A DNA stretch of 64,000 nt from Flavobacteriales bacterium UBA1986 (GCA_002336245.1 DDDG01000006.1:1-64000); one strand, 5' to 3'. Shown: positions 16,412 to 26,057, numbered from the stretch's first letter. Notes: a model not told the origin generated them from the sequence alone. A program made the numbers and translations.

Positions 16412-17860
16412 TTAGAACTTCTTCCTAAGCAAAAAGAGCCCAAGGAACGTCAAGAAGCCATTCAAGATCAGCAACTCAAACTTCATTTGGTAACCGGCAA
16501 ACCACACATCGCTGTTCAACTTTACCACGTAACACAAGAGCGGACTGAGCAGACAAACCAATGGAACCCATGCGTCTTTCACCTGCCATTTGGTGAACAA
16601 ACCGAAGGCATAGAGCCCAAGCAATGGACCGTAGGTATAACCAGCCGCCACGAAAAGCTCACTGATTACACTGTCGTCGTTTAAGCTTTTGAAGATGAGT
16701 ATCGTAAGGACTAGAAGCGCCGAAAATCCAAGGTGGACCATCATTCGGTGTTTCTTGGAAATGGGTTTATCCTCAGTGCTTCCAAGAATATCTACACTGA
16801 AAGATGTTGTTAATGCGGTTAAGGCACTGTCGGCGCTGGAATAGGCTGCAGCGATCAATCCGAGAATGAAGAACAAACCAACCACGGCGGGCAATCCCGA
16901 CTGCAATGCAATCATCGGGAAGAGCTGATCGGCTTTCACAGGGATGTCGATGCCCTTCTGTTGGGCAAATATGTATAGCAATGCTCCCATTCCCAGGAAC
17001 AAGAGGTTCACGAATACCAAGACGAGCGAAAACCAATACATGTTCTTCTTGGCTTCACCAATGCTTCGACATGTGAGGTTTTTCTGCATCATGTCCTGAT
17101 CAAGTCCCGTCATGGCTATGGTAATGAAAGCCCCAGAGAAAAACTGTTTCCAGAAATAAGAGCCAGATCTCCAGTCGTCAAAATCGAAGACCCTCGAATA
17201 TTCCGAAGCGTCGATTGCAGCAACAGCCTCCGAAAAATTGAAGTCCAATTCAGAGCTAATGAAATAGACTGTCATACCCGCTGAAAGCAGCATGAAGGCA
17301 GTCTGAAGAGTGTCTGTCCAGATGATTGTTTTGATTCCTCCACGAAAGGTGTACAACCAAATGAGGGTAATGGTGAGTACTACCGTAAGCCAAAAAGGAA
17401 CTTCCAAGCCCATCGGGTCGAAGACCGCAAACTGCAAAACCATTGCGACTAGGTACAATCGAAAAGAAGCGCCTATGGTTCTAGAAAGCAAGAAATAAAA
17501 GGCTCCAACCTTATAGGAAACCTTTCCAAATCTTCCATCCAAATAACTATAAATGGATGTGAGATTTAACTTGTAGTAAAGCGGTAATAGAACGTTCGCA
17601 ATCACCAAATAACCAAGGAGATAACCCAATACCATCTGCATGTAGGAGAACTGACTGCTGCCTACCCAGCCCGGCACCGAAATGAAGGTAACTCCAGAGA
17701 GCGATGCGCCAATCATTCCGAAAGCCACTACATACCAAGGTGATTGTCGGTTCCCCAGAAAAAAGGTCACATTGTCGCCCTTTCCCGAAGTGAGGTAAGA
17801 GATGAAAATGAGCAGGCCGAAGTAGGCCAAAACGATGAGTAGGATACCTGTAGGACTCAC
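16412..17860 (-). CDS. sodium:solute symporter (SSS family)
   Basis: An inner-membrane Na+-coupled transporter of 482 residues with about 13 hydrophobic helices, the count expected for the LeuT-fold SSS family. Characteristic stretches are FFLGNRQSPWYVVAFGMIGASLSGVTFISVPGW near 33-66, YSYLDGRFG near 103-111, SRTIGASFRLYL near 124-136 and IAAAYSSADSALTALTTSFSVD near 345-366, with the Na+-site Ser/Thr pair. The substrate cannot be read from sequence. The start is GTG at 17860; no ATG fits the conserved N-terminus. Confidence 0.9.
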   Translation of the reverse strand: MSPTGILLIVLAYFGLLIFISYLTSGKGDNVTFFLGNRQSPWYVVAFGMIGASLSGVTFISVPGWVGSSQFSYMQMVLGYLLGYLVIANVLLPLYYKLNLTSIYSYLDGRFGKVSYKVGAFYFLLSRTIGASFRLYLVAMVLQFAVFDPMGLEVPFWLTVVLTITLIWLYTFRGGIKTIIWTDTLQTAFMLLSAGMTVYFISSELDFNFSEAVAAIDASEYSRVFDFDDWRSGSYFWKQFFSGAFITIAMTGLDQDMMQKNLTCRSIGEAKKNMYWFSLVLVFVNLLFLGMGALLYIFAQQKGIDIPVKADQLFPMIALQSGLPAVVGLFFILGLIAAAYSSADSALTALTTSFSVDILGSTEDKPISKKHRMMVHLGFSALLVLTILIFKSLNDDSVISELFVAAGYTYGPLLGLYAFGLFTKWQVKDAWVPLVCLLSPLLCYVVKLNSDVWFAGYQMKFELLILNGFLTFLGLFLLRKKF

Positions 17861-18045
17861 GCTTCAAGATTAAGGAGGAATCCAATACTTTGATCTCGGT
17901 TCAATCCTATTTATAAACAAGCCTTCGTTCGATATGAAACTTCACAGTCTAGGGCGTGCCGCTGTGAAAAAATTCATGAAAATGCTTTCCACGAGAAAGC
18001 CTATTGAACCAAGGATTTCTTACATTCAGCCCCTAAAGCAGGCGG

Positions 18046-18438
18046 GTGTATATATTATTAGTCGACGACGACTCCATCAACAACTTCGTAAACAAAGAGC
18101 TCCTTTCACAGGTGTATCCCGATGCGAACATCAAGGCATTCGAGAATCCTATGTTCGCTCTGAGCTTCTTGCTGGAAAGTACGGATGTAGAACCCGACCT
18201 CATTCTCCTCGACCTGAATATGCCCTTTCTCACAGGCTGGCAGTTCTTGGATAAATTGAAAGAGAACGGTCTCAATTATCGAGTCGTCATTCTCACCTCG
18301 AGCATCAACCCAATGGATAAGCAAAAAGCAGAAGATTATCCACTCATCGATGGCTTCCTAATCAAGCCCATCGAAATGGAAAAACTTGTGGAAATTCGCG
18401 AAGAAATCAGAAAAAACAATGAACAAACGAAAGCGTAA
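18046..18438 (+). CDS. stand-alone response regulator receiver protein
   Basis: A single CheY-like receiver domain of 130 residues. The acidic pocket is DDD near 7-9, the phospho-acceptor Asp lies in LILLDLNMP near 58, Thr in VVILTSS near 85, and Lys in GFLIKPI near 108. There is no output domain, so it probably signals by protein contact or serves a phosphorelay. The start is GTG at 18046, since an in-frame TAA at 18034 excludes anything earlier. No kinase gene is adjacent. The gene overlaps the next small gene by 20 nt. Confidence 0.92.
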   Translation: MYILLVDDDSINNFVNKELLSQVYPDANIKAFENPMFALSFLLESTDVEPDLILLDLNMPFLTGWQFLDKLKENGLNYRVVILTSSINPMDKQKAEDYPLIDGFLIKPIEMEKLVEIREEIRKNNEQTKA

Positions 18439-18583
18439 GGCCTACACATACATTGGCGTCGGCTTAACATTCATTCTTCTGGGAGTGTTCATTTTCAAAG
18501 TGTGGCCACCATTGCTTTTCACCTCCCTAATCATCGGCGTTGTTGCTTCTTTCATCGGCGCGGGAATGCTGACTAGGCGTTAG
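18419..18583 (+). CDS. small two-helix membrane protein
   Basis: This 54-residue protein has a very basic start (MNKRKRKAY) and two hydrophobic segments (about 10-28 and 30-50) separated by a short VWPP turn. I chose the ATG at 18419, which overlaps the 3' end of the response-regulator gene; an upstream GTG at 18386 would add 11 residues deeper in that gene. Co-translation with the regulator is likely. Function is unknown. Confidence 0.65.
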   Translation: MNKRKRKAYTYIGVGLTFILLGVFIFKVWPPLLFTSLIIGVVASFIGAGMLTRR

Positions 18584-18590
18584 TACTTCC

Positions 18591-18797
18591 TCAAGACTCA
18601 TACATCAGTTCGTACTTTATTCCTTCAAGATCCTTAAAAAACAAGGCATAATATGTTTCACCATGTTGAGGGTAGTACTTCGGCTCATCGACAATTTGAG
18701 CTCCAGTAGCCTCAATTAATGGGAGCATGGCATCAACTTCCTTAGTTGACTCGAGCCTAAAGGCTAGATGATGCAATGAGAATGAGTCCTCCAACAA
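18591..18797 (-). pseudogene. half of a VOC/glyoxalase-fold gene
   Basis: 68 codons encode only the C-terminal module of a vicinal-oxygen-chelate protein: FSLHHLAFRLES at the start, a helix EVDAMLPLIEATGAQIV, and YYALFFKDLEGIKYELMY at the end, the usual closing strand pattern. VOC proteins need two such modules, and the N-terminal one is absent. Just upstream on this strand lies the end of an MFS gene in another frame, sharing the same bases. The only opening codon is TTG. I read it as the surviving half after a deletion. Confidence 0.6.
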
Positions 18798-19724
18798 TGA
18801 AACTGTACAAATCGTTCATCAGCAGCAAAAGAGCTAAGGCAACTAGACTCAAATTCCAGCCTATGCGCAACATCTTCTTGACACTGAGAAGCTGTGGATT
18901 TCTCCCAAGCCATAGGGCAACAAAAGCCGAAACTGCCACCATGGCCGATATGAGGTAATTCGGATTTATGTCGTATGCGCTATCCACGAATTCTCTTGTC
19001 CAAGTAGGTATGGTAAAAGCTTAAAAATTCCTGTTAAAACCAATCCATAGGCAAATCCAGTAGTGATTACGCGAAGGAAGTCTGACTTACCATCCTCGGT
19101 ATCATTGTCAAAGTTTTTATTCTCTGCTTCAAAATCGTAATTCTTAAAAGAACGCATGAGTAGGAATCCAGAGACAAAGACCAATACTCCACCAAGGACA
19201 AATGTTGCTGAGGATCCAAAGAACTGAATGAGATCGACGATGCTTGGTTCCAATGCATAGATGAGATCGAAGACGAGTACAAAAACGGCAATCACGGAAG
19301 CCAACTTTGCTTGAGGAACGAAGGTTTCAATGAGACTAATGGCCGGTGATCGAAAGAGGTTCATGCTGACCAACCAGAAGGTTACAAAAACAGGGATTAG
19401 GTAAACCATCCAGCCATCGATGTTCCAATAAATGGAAGCCGCAACACTCATGAAAATCATGGCTGCCACAGAGACTCCAATGTTGATTATTGGTAAGCGA
19501 TCGCCGCCCTTGTTTCGGATCTTATCGGAAAGGTGACCAGCAATTGGTGGAGTAATCATGAGAACCAAGGCCTGCAAAATGGCAAACTCAAGCATGTAAT
19601 TGGAGAATCCAAATTGATCAAGAATTTCAGGCTGGTATTCGTGGTAAGCAATCCAAGAAATTGCGACTGAAGCTTCGAGGAATAAAAGCAAGGACACTTG
19701 CTTCCAATGAATGTCGTTTGTCAT
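18757..19724 (-). pseudogene. MFS transporter gene, frameshifted and truncated
   Basis: A first frame of 252 codons (18966-19724) gives about seven membrane helices with MFS features such as TPPIAGHLSDKIRNKGG between helices 2 and 3. A second frame (18757-18987) continues with three more helices (NYLISAMVAVSAFVALWLG onward). The frame changes around 18990-19030, with no start codon of its own for the second part beyond a GTG. Helices 11-12 are missing: the second frame stops within the VOC remnant. Intact MFS proteins have about 400 residues and 12 helices. The reading as a decayed gene is inferred from these two lesions together. Confidence 0.6.
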
Positions 19725-19752
19725 ATCGATAATCTGAAGGACCCAATTTAGG

Positions 19753-20409
19753 TCATTTCTTCAGTTTCGAAGCGAAGGCCTTTTTAAACTTCTCCATTTT
19801 CGGACGAATCACCATGTTGCAATAAGGCTGACTTCCATTTTGCTCGTAGTAATTCTGATGATAGTCCTCAGCCGGGTAAAAGGTCTCAAAGGCTGTTACC
19901 TCTGTAACAATCGGGCTGTTGAAAGCACCAGAGGCATCCAATTTCTGTTTGTATTCGATGGCCAAGTTCTTTTGACCTTCATCGTGAAAGAAAATGGCCG
20001 AACGATATTGTGTTCCAACATCGGCACCTTGACGGTTTAATGTAGTTGGGTCGTGTGTTTGCCAAAAGACTTCAAGAAGTTCTTCATAACTTATAAAAGC
20101 TGGGTCGTAATACAACTGAGTCACTTCAGCATGTCCTGTTCTTCCCGTGGTCACTTCCTTGTAGCTTGGATTTTTCACACTGCCACCAGAATAGCCCGAA
20201 ACAACTTTGGCAACACCCTCTAGGCTTTGAAAGACTGCCTCAGTGCACCAGAAACATCCTGAGCCGAAGGTTGCTAAACTGAGATTGGATACATCCACAT
20301 TTGTTTCGTCCATGCTTATTTGCTTTGTCTCATTTTGCTCCTGACTGTTGCTTGTTTGGCAAGCAACCAAAAGGAAGCAGAAAAATAGATTGAGTGCTCT
20401 CATGATCAT
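19753..20409 (-). CDS. msrA: peptide methionine-S-sulfoxide reductase MsrA, lipoprotein
   Basis: MsrA reduces the S-epimer of methionine sulfoxide in proteins. The catalytic motif GCFWC lies at 51-55, with EVTTGRTGHAEV and TQYRSAIFFH downstream as in the family. A lipoprotein signal is present (hydrophobic LFFCFLLVAC with Cys about 17), so this copy acts outside the cytoplasm. The ATG at 20409 overlaps the stop of the upstream T9SS gene as ATGA; a second ATG follows at 20403. MsrB at 62779 is also a lipoprotein, so both epimers could be repaired in the envelope. Confidence 0.93.
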   Translation of the reverse strand: MIMRALNLFFCFLLVACQTSNSQEQNETKQISMDETNVDVSNLSLATFGSGCFWCTEAVFQSLEGVAKVVSGYSGGSVKNPSYKEVTTGRTGHAEVTQLYYDPAFISYEELLEVFWQTHDPTTLNRQGADVGTQYRSAIFFHDEGQKNLAIEYKQKLDASGAFNSPIVTEVTAFETFYPAEDYHQNYYEQNGSQPYCNMVIRPKMEKFKKAFASKLKK

Positions 20410-23043
20410 CGTACAATTAACTTCTCACGCAGTGGATTGTTCACATCACCCCATTCGACCAAGTAAAGGCCGGTAGTTAGACTCCTAAGGTCCAATTCCT
20501 GAAATTCCTGAAGCAGAATACCTTGCTCTAGCAATCGGCCATCTGAGCTCAAAATCCTATACTGACTCCCAATATTGTGGCCCGAGAGGGTTAGGCGGCC
20601 GTCGTCTAGAGGATTTGGATATAGAAACACTTTCGACTGGTCAGACAACTCGATAACGACAACATTTGAATAGTGGCGCTTACCATCAAAATCGACTTGC
20701 TCCAATCGATAGTATTCAAGGGTGCTTTTCTGTTCAAAAGTGGAAGAAAAAGAATACTCGACAAGGTTATTTGAAAAGCCAGAAGCATCAACTCGACCGA
20801 TTTTCTCAAACTGCTTTCCATCCACAGAAATCTGAACATTAAAATGAGAGGAATTGCTTTCAGACCAAGTTGTCCATCGCACTCTTCTCAAATCATTTTG
20901 GCGCTGCACATCAAAACTCCCCAATTCAATTGGAAGAGGCTCCTCTCCTAGAATGAACTCTACAACTTGAAACGGAATCGTTGCGGTGGCGCCACTAACG
21001 GCACGAGAGGCGAGCACATTTGTTGGACTGGTTAACTCAAATGTTCCCCAATTGTATCCTGTATTATCGTTTGTGGTATAGGCGGTAAGCCCTTCTCGTT
21101 GAAATGCCCCTGTACCGAAAACAACACTCCGCGAAGTATCTACAGAAGAAATTGTCTCATTTCTGAAAGTCTCACCAGACCCAAAGTTCGGCTCGATGAT
21201 CTGAACTTCTGTGCTGTCCAAGAATTCTACGACATAAATGATGTATTCCAATGAATTGTTTCCAGTATTTCTCTCTATGCGAAGTGAGGTGCTGTCTTCC
21301 AAAGTCACTTTTGGCAAATCATCCGCACTCGTACTACCGTCTTGAGTGTGATGACTGATAATCATTGTTTTATTCGGGTCAACTCCGTTCACACTCGAGC
21401 ATCCAGCTGGATAAATACTGGGGGTGCTTAAAGTTTGACCATCAGCAATTGTTGTTCTAACTGTGCGAACAAAGGTGTCGTCGTAATCTACGATTTGCCA
21501 TTCTACGACGCCTCCCGTCCCTCCTGCAGTCAATTGCATGTTCGTCGTTGAGGTTAATTCAGCCAAGAAGCCATCATCATTTCCATAGTCCGTACCTGAC
21601 CGACGCACAGTTGCTAAAACAAAAGTTTTGTCGAGCTCTACCGCGGAAATAGTTTCATTTACCGTTGTGGAAGACAAGGTGGTGGTGCCATGCTGAACAG
21701 TGACGTCGCCGAAAAATTCAATAAGGTCGTATGATATGTCTACCGCAGTTCCATTTCCTGAGCGCTGGAATCGAAGGTTTGTAGTTGAGGTCAAGGCTCC
21801 AGTCACCAGAAAATCTCGAATATCAGCGTCGTCGCATGTCGTAGAAAAGACCATAATTGTTTTAGTCAAATCGGTTACACTGATGGCAACATCAAGGGTA
21901 GTGCTCCCAGATGGCAATGTTGTCGTACCTCTTGTAGTGGCGCGAAACTGGGCGTCGTCGTATGCGCCGGCTGGGTTTGTCGGGGTAGACCCCGGTGTCC
22001 TTGTTTGGTCGTAGGGGAAGCGTACAATCTGAAACGACACGTCCGCTGAACTACCAGTATTTTCACGAATGATATTGAGATTTGAAGAAGACGTTAGTCC
22101 CATTCTAAACCAACCATACCCCATATTATCGGTGGTATTATAGGCCGTACTCCCCTGCCGTCCATAATTACCAGGACACCAAACGACTGAGCTGTCCAAT
22201 CCAGCATTTGTTACAGCCACGGCATGACTACCTTCGGCGGCGATGAAAGTTTGTGTTCCCTGAGTCACGTCAGTCGCATCGGTAAACTCTACCACAAAAG
22301 TGTTTAGCACAATAGTATTTGTACTTCCCACGCGCGTATGCGTTAAGGTTGTCGAATTTGTTAATTCTGTCCGAGGCAAATCGTCGGCATTGACATTCCC
22401 ACTGATACTATGAGTCGTAAAAAGCATGGTTTTAGTCAAATCGACTGCCGTGCTAATTGTTCCGGTAGAGCTTGTCCCAGTTAAAGTAGATGCGACTTGT
22501 TGAACTGAACAATCTGCATATTCTACCACTTGCCAGTAGACATCAAAGCCAGAAGTGTTACAAACGAATTGCAAATTTGTAGATGAGGTTATTGCCGCTG
22601 TGTAACCATCATCCGAACCATAAGTACCGCCATTATTGTACATGCTGGTGATTGCGAAGGCTTGGCTTGTGGTGATCGAATTGATTGTTTGATTCGTTGT
22701 TTTTTGCATTTACATTGGTAGATCCATGCTCAACAACTACGCCCGACGAAAATTCAACGATCTGGAAGTAAATCACCGCCGAAGCCCCAATGTCATTCCT
22801 TCTAAATTCCAAATTTTGATTGTCAGTAAAACGTCCAGCAATGAGTACCTCAGCTGGATTGGTTAAATTTACGCTAGCAGAAAAAAGAAGGATGCTGGCA
22901 TCCAAATCGACTGTATCGCATAGTTCGTAGGTTACTGATGCACCCGAAAGCACTACAGAATCTCTTATTACCTGATTTACCGTAGCCGCAAAGCCAGATA
23001 CATTCAAGACCAGAAGTAAGATTGGAATAAGTACTTTCTTCAT
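20406..23043 (-). pseudogene. large repeat-containing T9SS-exported protein, interrupted by a frameshift
   Basis: The 5' frame (22633-23043) has a signal peptide (MKKVLIPILLLVLNVSGFAA) and the first repeat. The 3' frame (20406-22709) has about seven more repeats and a T9SS sorting domain beginning VFLYPNPLDDGRL. Each repeat runs about 100-120 residues with T-VN-TISAVELDKT, DDGF-A-LTSTTNMQL and W-I-VDY/VEF patterns. The frames meet in GCAAAAAAC near 22705. Removing one A from the run of six joins HGSTNVNAK to TTNQTINS and restores the repeat. The whole would be about 878 residues. The function is probably a surface structure, unknown in detail. It could be a sequencing indel or real. Confidence 0.7.
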
Positions 23044-23048
23044 TAATG

Positions 23049-23056
23049 CAAAATTA
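23049..23056 (-). promoter_or_regulatory. -7 box of the repeat-rich T9SS gene, leaderless arrangement
   Basis: On the minus strand TAATTTTG matches TAnnTTTG and ends 5 nt before the ATG at 23043. Confidence 0.5.
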
Positions 23057-23156
23057 ACTTTTTGCTTGATTATTCATCAAATCGACGAGCTACGTACAAT
23101 AAGCTAGACAACTTACACTTATTACAAACATTTACAATCTTCGCCGTCTGAAAACC

Positions 23157-23834
23157 TTGAAAAAGCGGACCTTTTTTCTCGCCTTTCTCTTGAGCCTATC
23201 AAGCGCATGCCTGTTTGCCCAGCCAGGTGCATGGCTCATGTATTTTGGTTCGAATAAAATCACTGATCGTTTTCAAATTCATACTGATATCCAACTACGT
23301 AATCGTGAGATAGTTGGTAATACTGACCAACTTCTATTGAGAACTGGCCTGAAAACCAAGCTAACTACCAATCTAACTTCGATTGTTGGATATGCCTTAA
23401 TCAACTATTACCCCGCAACAGATCCAAAATTACCAAGCCTTCAAAACGAGCACCGGTTATGGCAAGAACTTAATACCAAACAAAGGATTGGACGCATGAA
23501 TATAGAACATCGCTATCGCGCCGAAGAGCGCTTTTTCTCCCTTCAATCTTCCTGGAAATGGCGTTTTCGTTATCGAGTGTATTTGGCCCTCCCACTCAAC
23601 AATAAAGAAATGGATCCTGGAACCTTCTTCTTGAGCACATACGATGAGATTTTCATCAACCGGCTTGCTCCACAATTCAGTCAAAACCGATTGTACTTTG
23701 CTGCTGGTTATGTTCTTAATAAAGACCTCAGTTTCCAGGCAGGTTATCTCTTTCAGCAGTTCACAGGAAGAGTTCCCGAGTTTCTACAATTGGCCTTGTT
23801 CTTCAATCCGAGGCTTCAAGGGAAAAATAATTAG
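23157..23834 (+). CDS. DUF2490 domain protein, probable outer-membrane beta-barrel
   Basis: An exported protein of 225 residues with a signal peptide (about 1-21, ending LFAQ). It has alternating amphipathic strands typical of DUF2490: GAWLMYFGSNKITDRFQIHTDIQLRN near 24-49, LLRTGLKTKL, HRLWQELNTKQ, RMNIEHRYRAEERF and LAPQFSQNRLYFAAGY near 190. No enzymatic motif is seen, and the family role is unknown. The start is TTG at 23157, directly before KKR. It converges on a lipoprotein gene with a 4-nt overlap. Confidence 0.87.
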   Translation: MKKRTFFLAFLLSLSSACLFAQPGAWLMYFGSNKITDRFQIHTDIQLRNREIVGNTDQLLLRTGLKTKLTTNLTSIVGYALINYYPATDPKLPSLQNEHRLWQELNTKQRIGRMNIEHRYRAEERFFSLQSSWKWRFRYRVYLALPLNNKEMDPGTFFLSTYDEIFINRLAPQFSQNRLYFAAGYVLNKDLSFQAGYLFQQFTGRVPEFLQLALFFNPRLQGKNN

Positions 23835-24235
23835 TGGGATAAAATGCGGAGGTCAGCGGCTTCGATTTCAAAAAAGCAATCTTGATCTAGAGATCGTTTA
23901 CCAACCAAATCCTTTTCCCAGTAATCGTCTGAAAAAATCGATTTGCTAATCTCAGCTGGTCGACCATTCGCAAGCACCACAATTGCATCTTGCTGAAAGG
24001 CACAGCTCAATCCGTTTTTAGGTCTGTGCTGACTGTAATGATCCTGAATAACCTCTGTAGAATTGCTTGAAATGCTTATCGTATCTCCCAATGCTCTTTG
24101 GTTATCTCCAAAAAGCACTAGACGGATATTGTAGTCGGTATTGTTGACAATAGACCGTGTATAGAAATGCTCCTTCTTGCAAGCAGAAAGAAGGAAAATT
24201 GCAGAAATAATGAAAAGACCGATGTATGATTTCAT
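23831..24235 (-). CDS. small lipoprotein of unknown function
   Basis: 134 residues from the ATG at 24235. The start is fixed by a typical lipoprotein signal (MKSYIGLFIISAIFLLSAC with the lipid Cys at about 19). The body is beta-rich with no motif I recognise; it includes SIVNNTDYNIRLVLFGDN near 27-44, as in proteins that set a polar face after the anchor. An upstream in-frame start at 24304 would spoil the signal peptide. It sits downstream of, and transcribed with, the MFS gene direction, but has its own -7 box. Confidence 0.75.
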   Translation of the reverse strand: MKSYIGLFIISAIFLLSACKKEHFYTRSIVNNTDYNIRLVLFGDNQRALGDTISISSNSTEVIQDHYSQHRPKNGLSCAFQQDAIVVLANGRPAEISKSIFSDDYWEKDLVGKRSLDQDCFFEIEAADLRILSH

Positions 24236-24250
24236 CCTCAGATATTGTCT

Positions 24251-24258
24251 CAAAGTTA
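24251..24258 (-). promoter_or_regulatory. -7 box of the small lipoprotein gene
   Basis: On the minus strand TAACTTTG matches TAnnTTTG, 15 nt before the ATG at 24235. This supports the shorter start over the ATG at 24304. Confidence 0.45.
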
Positions 24259-24284
24259 ATGGCTTTCGATGAACATTTATCGGT

Positions 24285-25469
24285 TCAATATTTTGGAACG
24301 ACAAATCTTAATATTAGAAGTGTCGCGAGGCCCGATCCAATTGAAATCAAACCAACCGTGTCGTAACCAACATAAACACCACTTGAATCTAGGTTAACTA
24401 TCATCCCAGACACCACCGCTGCAAGACCAGCGGCCAAGTTCTGCATGGAAGCGCGCACACTCAGAAAGCTTCCTCGAAACCTCGGGGGGGCGGTTGAAAT
24501 CACTACTGCGGTTATCGGCGCCATTCTTCCACCCGCAAAAATGAAAAAGACTGTTGTGATGATGAGAACCACATATATTTCTGTCGGACCAAGATTGGTG
24601 ATGAAGTAAATTGGGATGAGTGAGACCAAAAGCACAACAAGGAAAATGGTCTTCTTTCCATACTTATCTGCAATGCGTCCAATGATTGGTGAGGTGAATA
24701 TGGAAGCGGTTCCTCCGAAAAAGTAGATGTAGGATAAATCGGTATCGGCAAATCCCACATTGGTAATCATGTATGGTGCAAGAAAGGGAACAATCATAAA
24801 GTGCCCTCCGATCAAGACCATCATCAAGGCCAATGCCCTCAGCTGGTTTCCATCACTGAAAATGTTCTTCAGAGAATCCCAGCGCTTATTCTCTCTTGCT
24901 TCCTCCAAATGCCCATTCAAAACGGGTAATGCTCTCGCTGCCACAATCCACAGGATGCTCGATATTCCAACAATGGCATAAAACGGAAAATGCCAATTGA
25001 AAGTGACCCCCAAATACAATCCAAATGGAACCCCAAGAGCTGCAGCTGCAGAGAATCCTGCTGCTATGATACCGGTCGCCGCTGCTCTCCGTTCGTACGG
25101 AATCAAATCACTTACAATTGCCAAAGTCACGGCATTGATAATTCCTCCGAAAAGACCTGTAACGGATCGAGAAATAAGCAGGGTTTCGTAAGTGTTCGAA
25201 AGAGCTACAGCTAAGGTTCCCAGAATAAAGCCTGCGTAGAGAAACAACAGGCTCTTCTTCCGATCGAATTTATCGATTAGGAAAATGGAGGCCAAAGCCG
25301 AAACTGCTGCGGTGAAGGTGTAGCTCGACACCACAAGCGACCATTCGAAAGAATCCAAACTGAACTTTTCCATCAGCTCATCACCCAAAGGCATCATGAT
25401 CATAAAGTCCATGATGGCTGTGAAATTGATGGCCGACAAAAGAATAAGGGTAAAGCGTTCGCTCCTCAC
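24285..25469 (-). CDS. MFS transporter, drug:H+ antiporter-1 type
   Basis: A complete 12-helix major facilitator of 394 residues. The loop between helices 2 and 3 has FLIDKFDRKKSLL (about 64-76), the standard MFS motif A variant. RSVTGLFGGIINAVTLAIVSDLIPYERRAAATGII (about 101-135) carries motif B/C-like features of the DHA1 group. ADKYGKKTIFLV repeats motif A in the second half near 269. The substrate is unknown; sugar efflux and drug efflux members look alike here. The start is GTG at 25469, just behind a TACATTTG box. Confidence 0.9.
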   Translation of the reverse strand: MRSERFTLILLSAINFTAIMDFMIMMPLGDELMEKFSLDSFEWSLVVSSYTFTAAVSALASIFLIDKFDRKKSLLFLYAGFILGTLAVALSNTYETLLISRSVTGLFGGIINAVTLAIVSDLIPYERRAAATGIIAAGFSAAAALGVPFGLYLGVTFNWHFPFYAIVGISSILWIVAARALPVLNGHLEEARENKRWDSLKNIFSDGNQLRALALMMVLIGGHFMIVPFLAPYMITNVGFADTDLSYIYFFGGTASIFTSPIIGRIADKYGKKTIFLVVLLVSLIPIYFITNLGPTEIYVVLIITTVFFIFAGGRMAPITAVVISTAPPRFRGSFLSVRASMQNLAAGLAAVVSGMIVNLDSSGVYVGYDTVGLISIGSGLATLLILRFVVPKY

Positions 25470-25473
25470 GCGG

Positions 25474-25481
25474 CAAATGTA
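25474..25481 (-). promoter_or_regulatory. -7 box of the MFS gene, leaderless GTG start
   Basis: On the minus strand TACATTTG matches TAnnTTTG and ends 4 nt before the GTG at 25469. Confidence 0.5.
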
Positions 25482-25491
25482 GCCTTCTGGA

Positions 25492-25851
25492 CTATGGTTC
25501 TGACATCTCCTTGATCAATACGCAGTAGCCATCCGATTCTTCATAATAGGCCAGCTCGTAACAATAGCGCACCTCTGCCCCATCCTCATTTTGAATCAAA
25601 CGGGTGAAATAGCTAAAATCGAAGCCTTGGTGAAGTAAATATTCACGCGCGATTTTCAACTGACCACTGAAACTCAATTCCAATAATATCTTTCTATTTC
25701 TTCGGAGACGGGCATTGATTCTGGATAGGGTTTGGTTCTCCTCTCTCTTGCTACGGTTGTGCCATGAGTTCCGACAAGGATCGGAACAGAAGCGCTGATC
25801 GATGCGACCTCTGAGTTCTTCTTCACACTCTTCACAATGCCGATGATTCAT
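25492..25851 (-). CDS. small zinc-ribbon protein of unknown function
   Basis: A 119-residue protein. The first 30 residues hold a four-Cys cluster, C-x2-C near 6-9 (HCEEC) and C-x3-C near 22-26 (FCSDPC), followed by RNSWHNRSKREEN. This is the pattern of short zinc-ribbon proteins seen widely in Bacteroidota. A basic helical region (about 38-70) and an acidic C-terminal part follow. The role is unknown; nucleic-acid or protein contact is a guess. TAGATTCG, one mismatch from the -7 consensus, lies 4 nt before the ATG. Confidence 0.75.
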   Translation of the reverse strand: MNHRHCEECEEELRGRIDQRFCSDPCRNSWHNRSKREENQTLSRINARLRRNRKILLELSFSGQLKIAREYLLHQGFDFSYFTRLIQNEDGAEVRYCYELAYYEESDGYCVLIKEMSEP

Positions 25852-26057
25852 GCAACGAATCTAATACGAGCAACATCCTTTTGGCGAATAAGAGTATGAC
25901 TCCAGCCTTTTCGACTATCCGTTTCTACACGTTTACATCCGGATACAAACGTTTGTTATACGACTATGCAGCCCCGGTCCTACTTCATTTGTTTCATCGT
26001 TTCGGGCTCAAAGCCGAGACGGGAATTCAAAATAAGTTCAATTTAAATCTGTGTATT

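Noticed and set aside
16247..16684. Plus-strand reading frame opposite the end of the symporter gene
   Set aside because: It lies antisense to well-supported SSS-family sequence and gives a low-complexity product without any domain.
17934..18254. Plus-strand frame starting before the response regulator
   Set aside because: It runs out of frame through the receiver domain, which is clearly coding in its own frame from the GTG at 18046.
22700..22712. Classic -1 slippery heptamer A AAA AAC at the T9SS frameshift
   Set aside because: The heptamer is in phase, but a -1 slip leads to the wrong frame; the repeats continue in the +1 frame. Programmed -1 frameshifting therefore does not explain the join.
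25881..26057. N-terminal extension of ssb by 59 codons
   Set aside because: The residues before the ATG at 26058 do not resemble any SSB and the OB fold begins exactly at that ATG.
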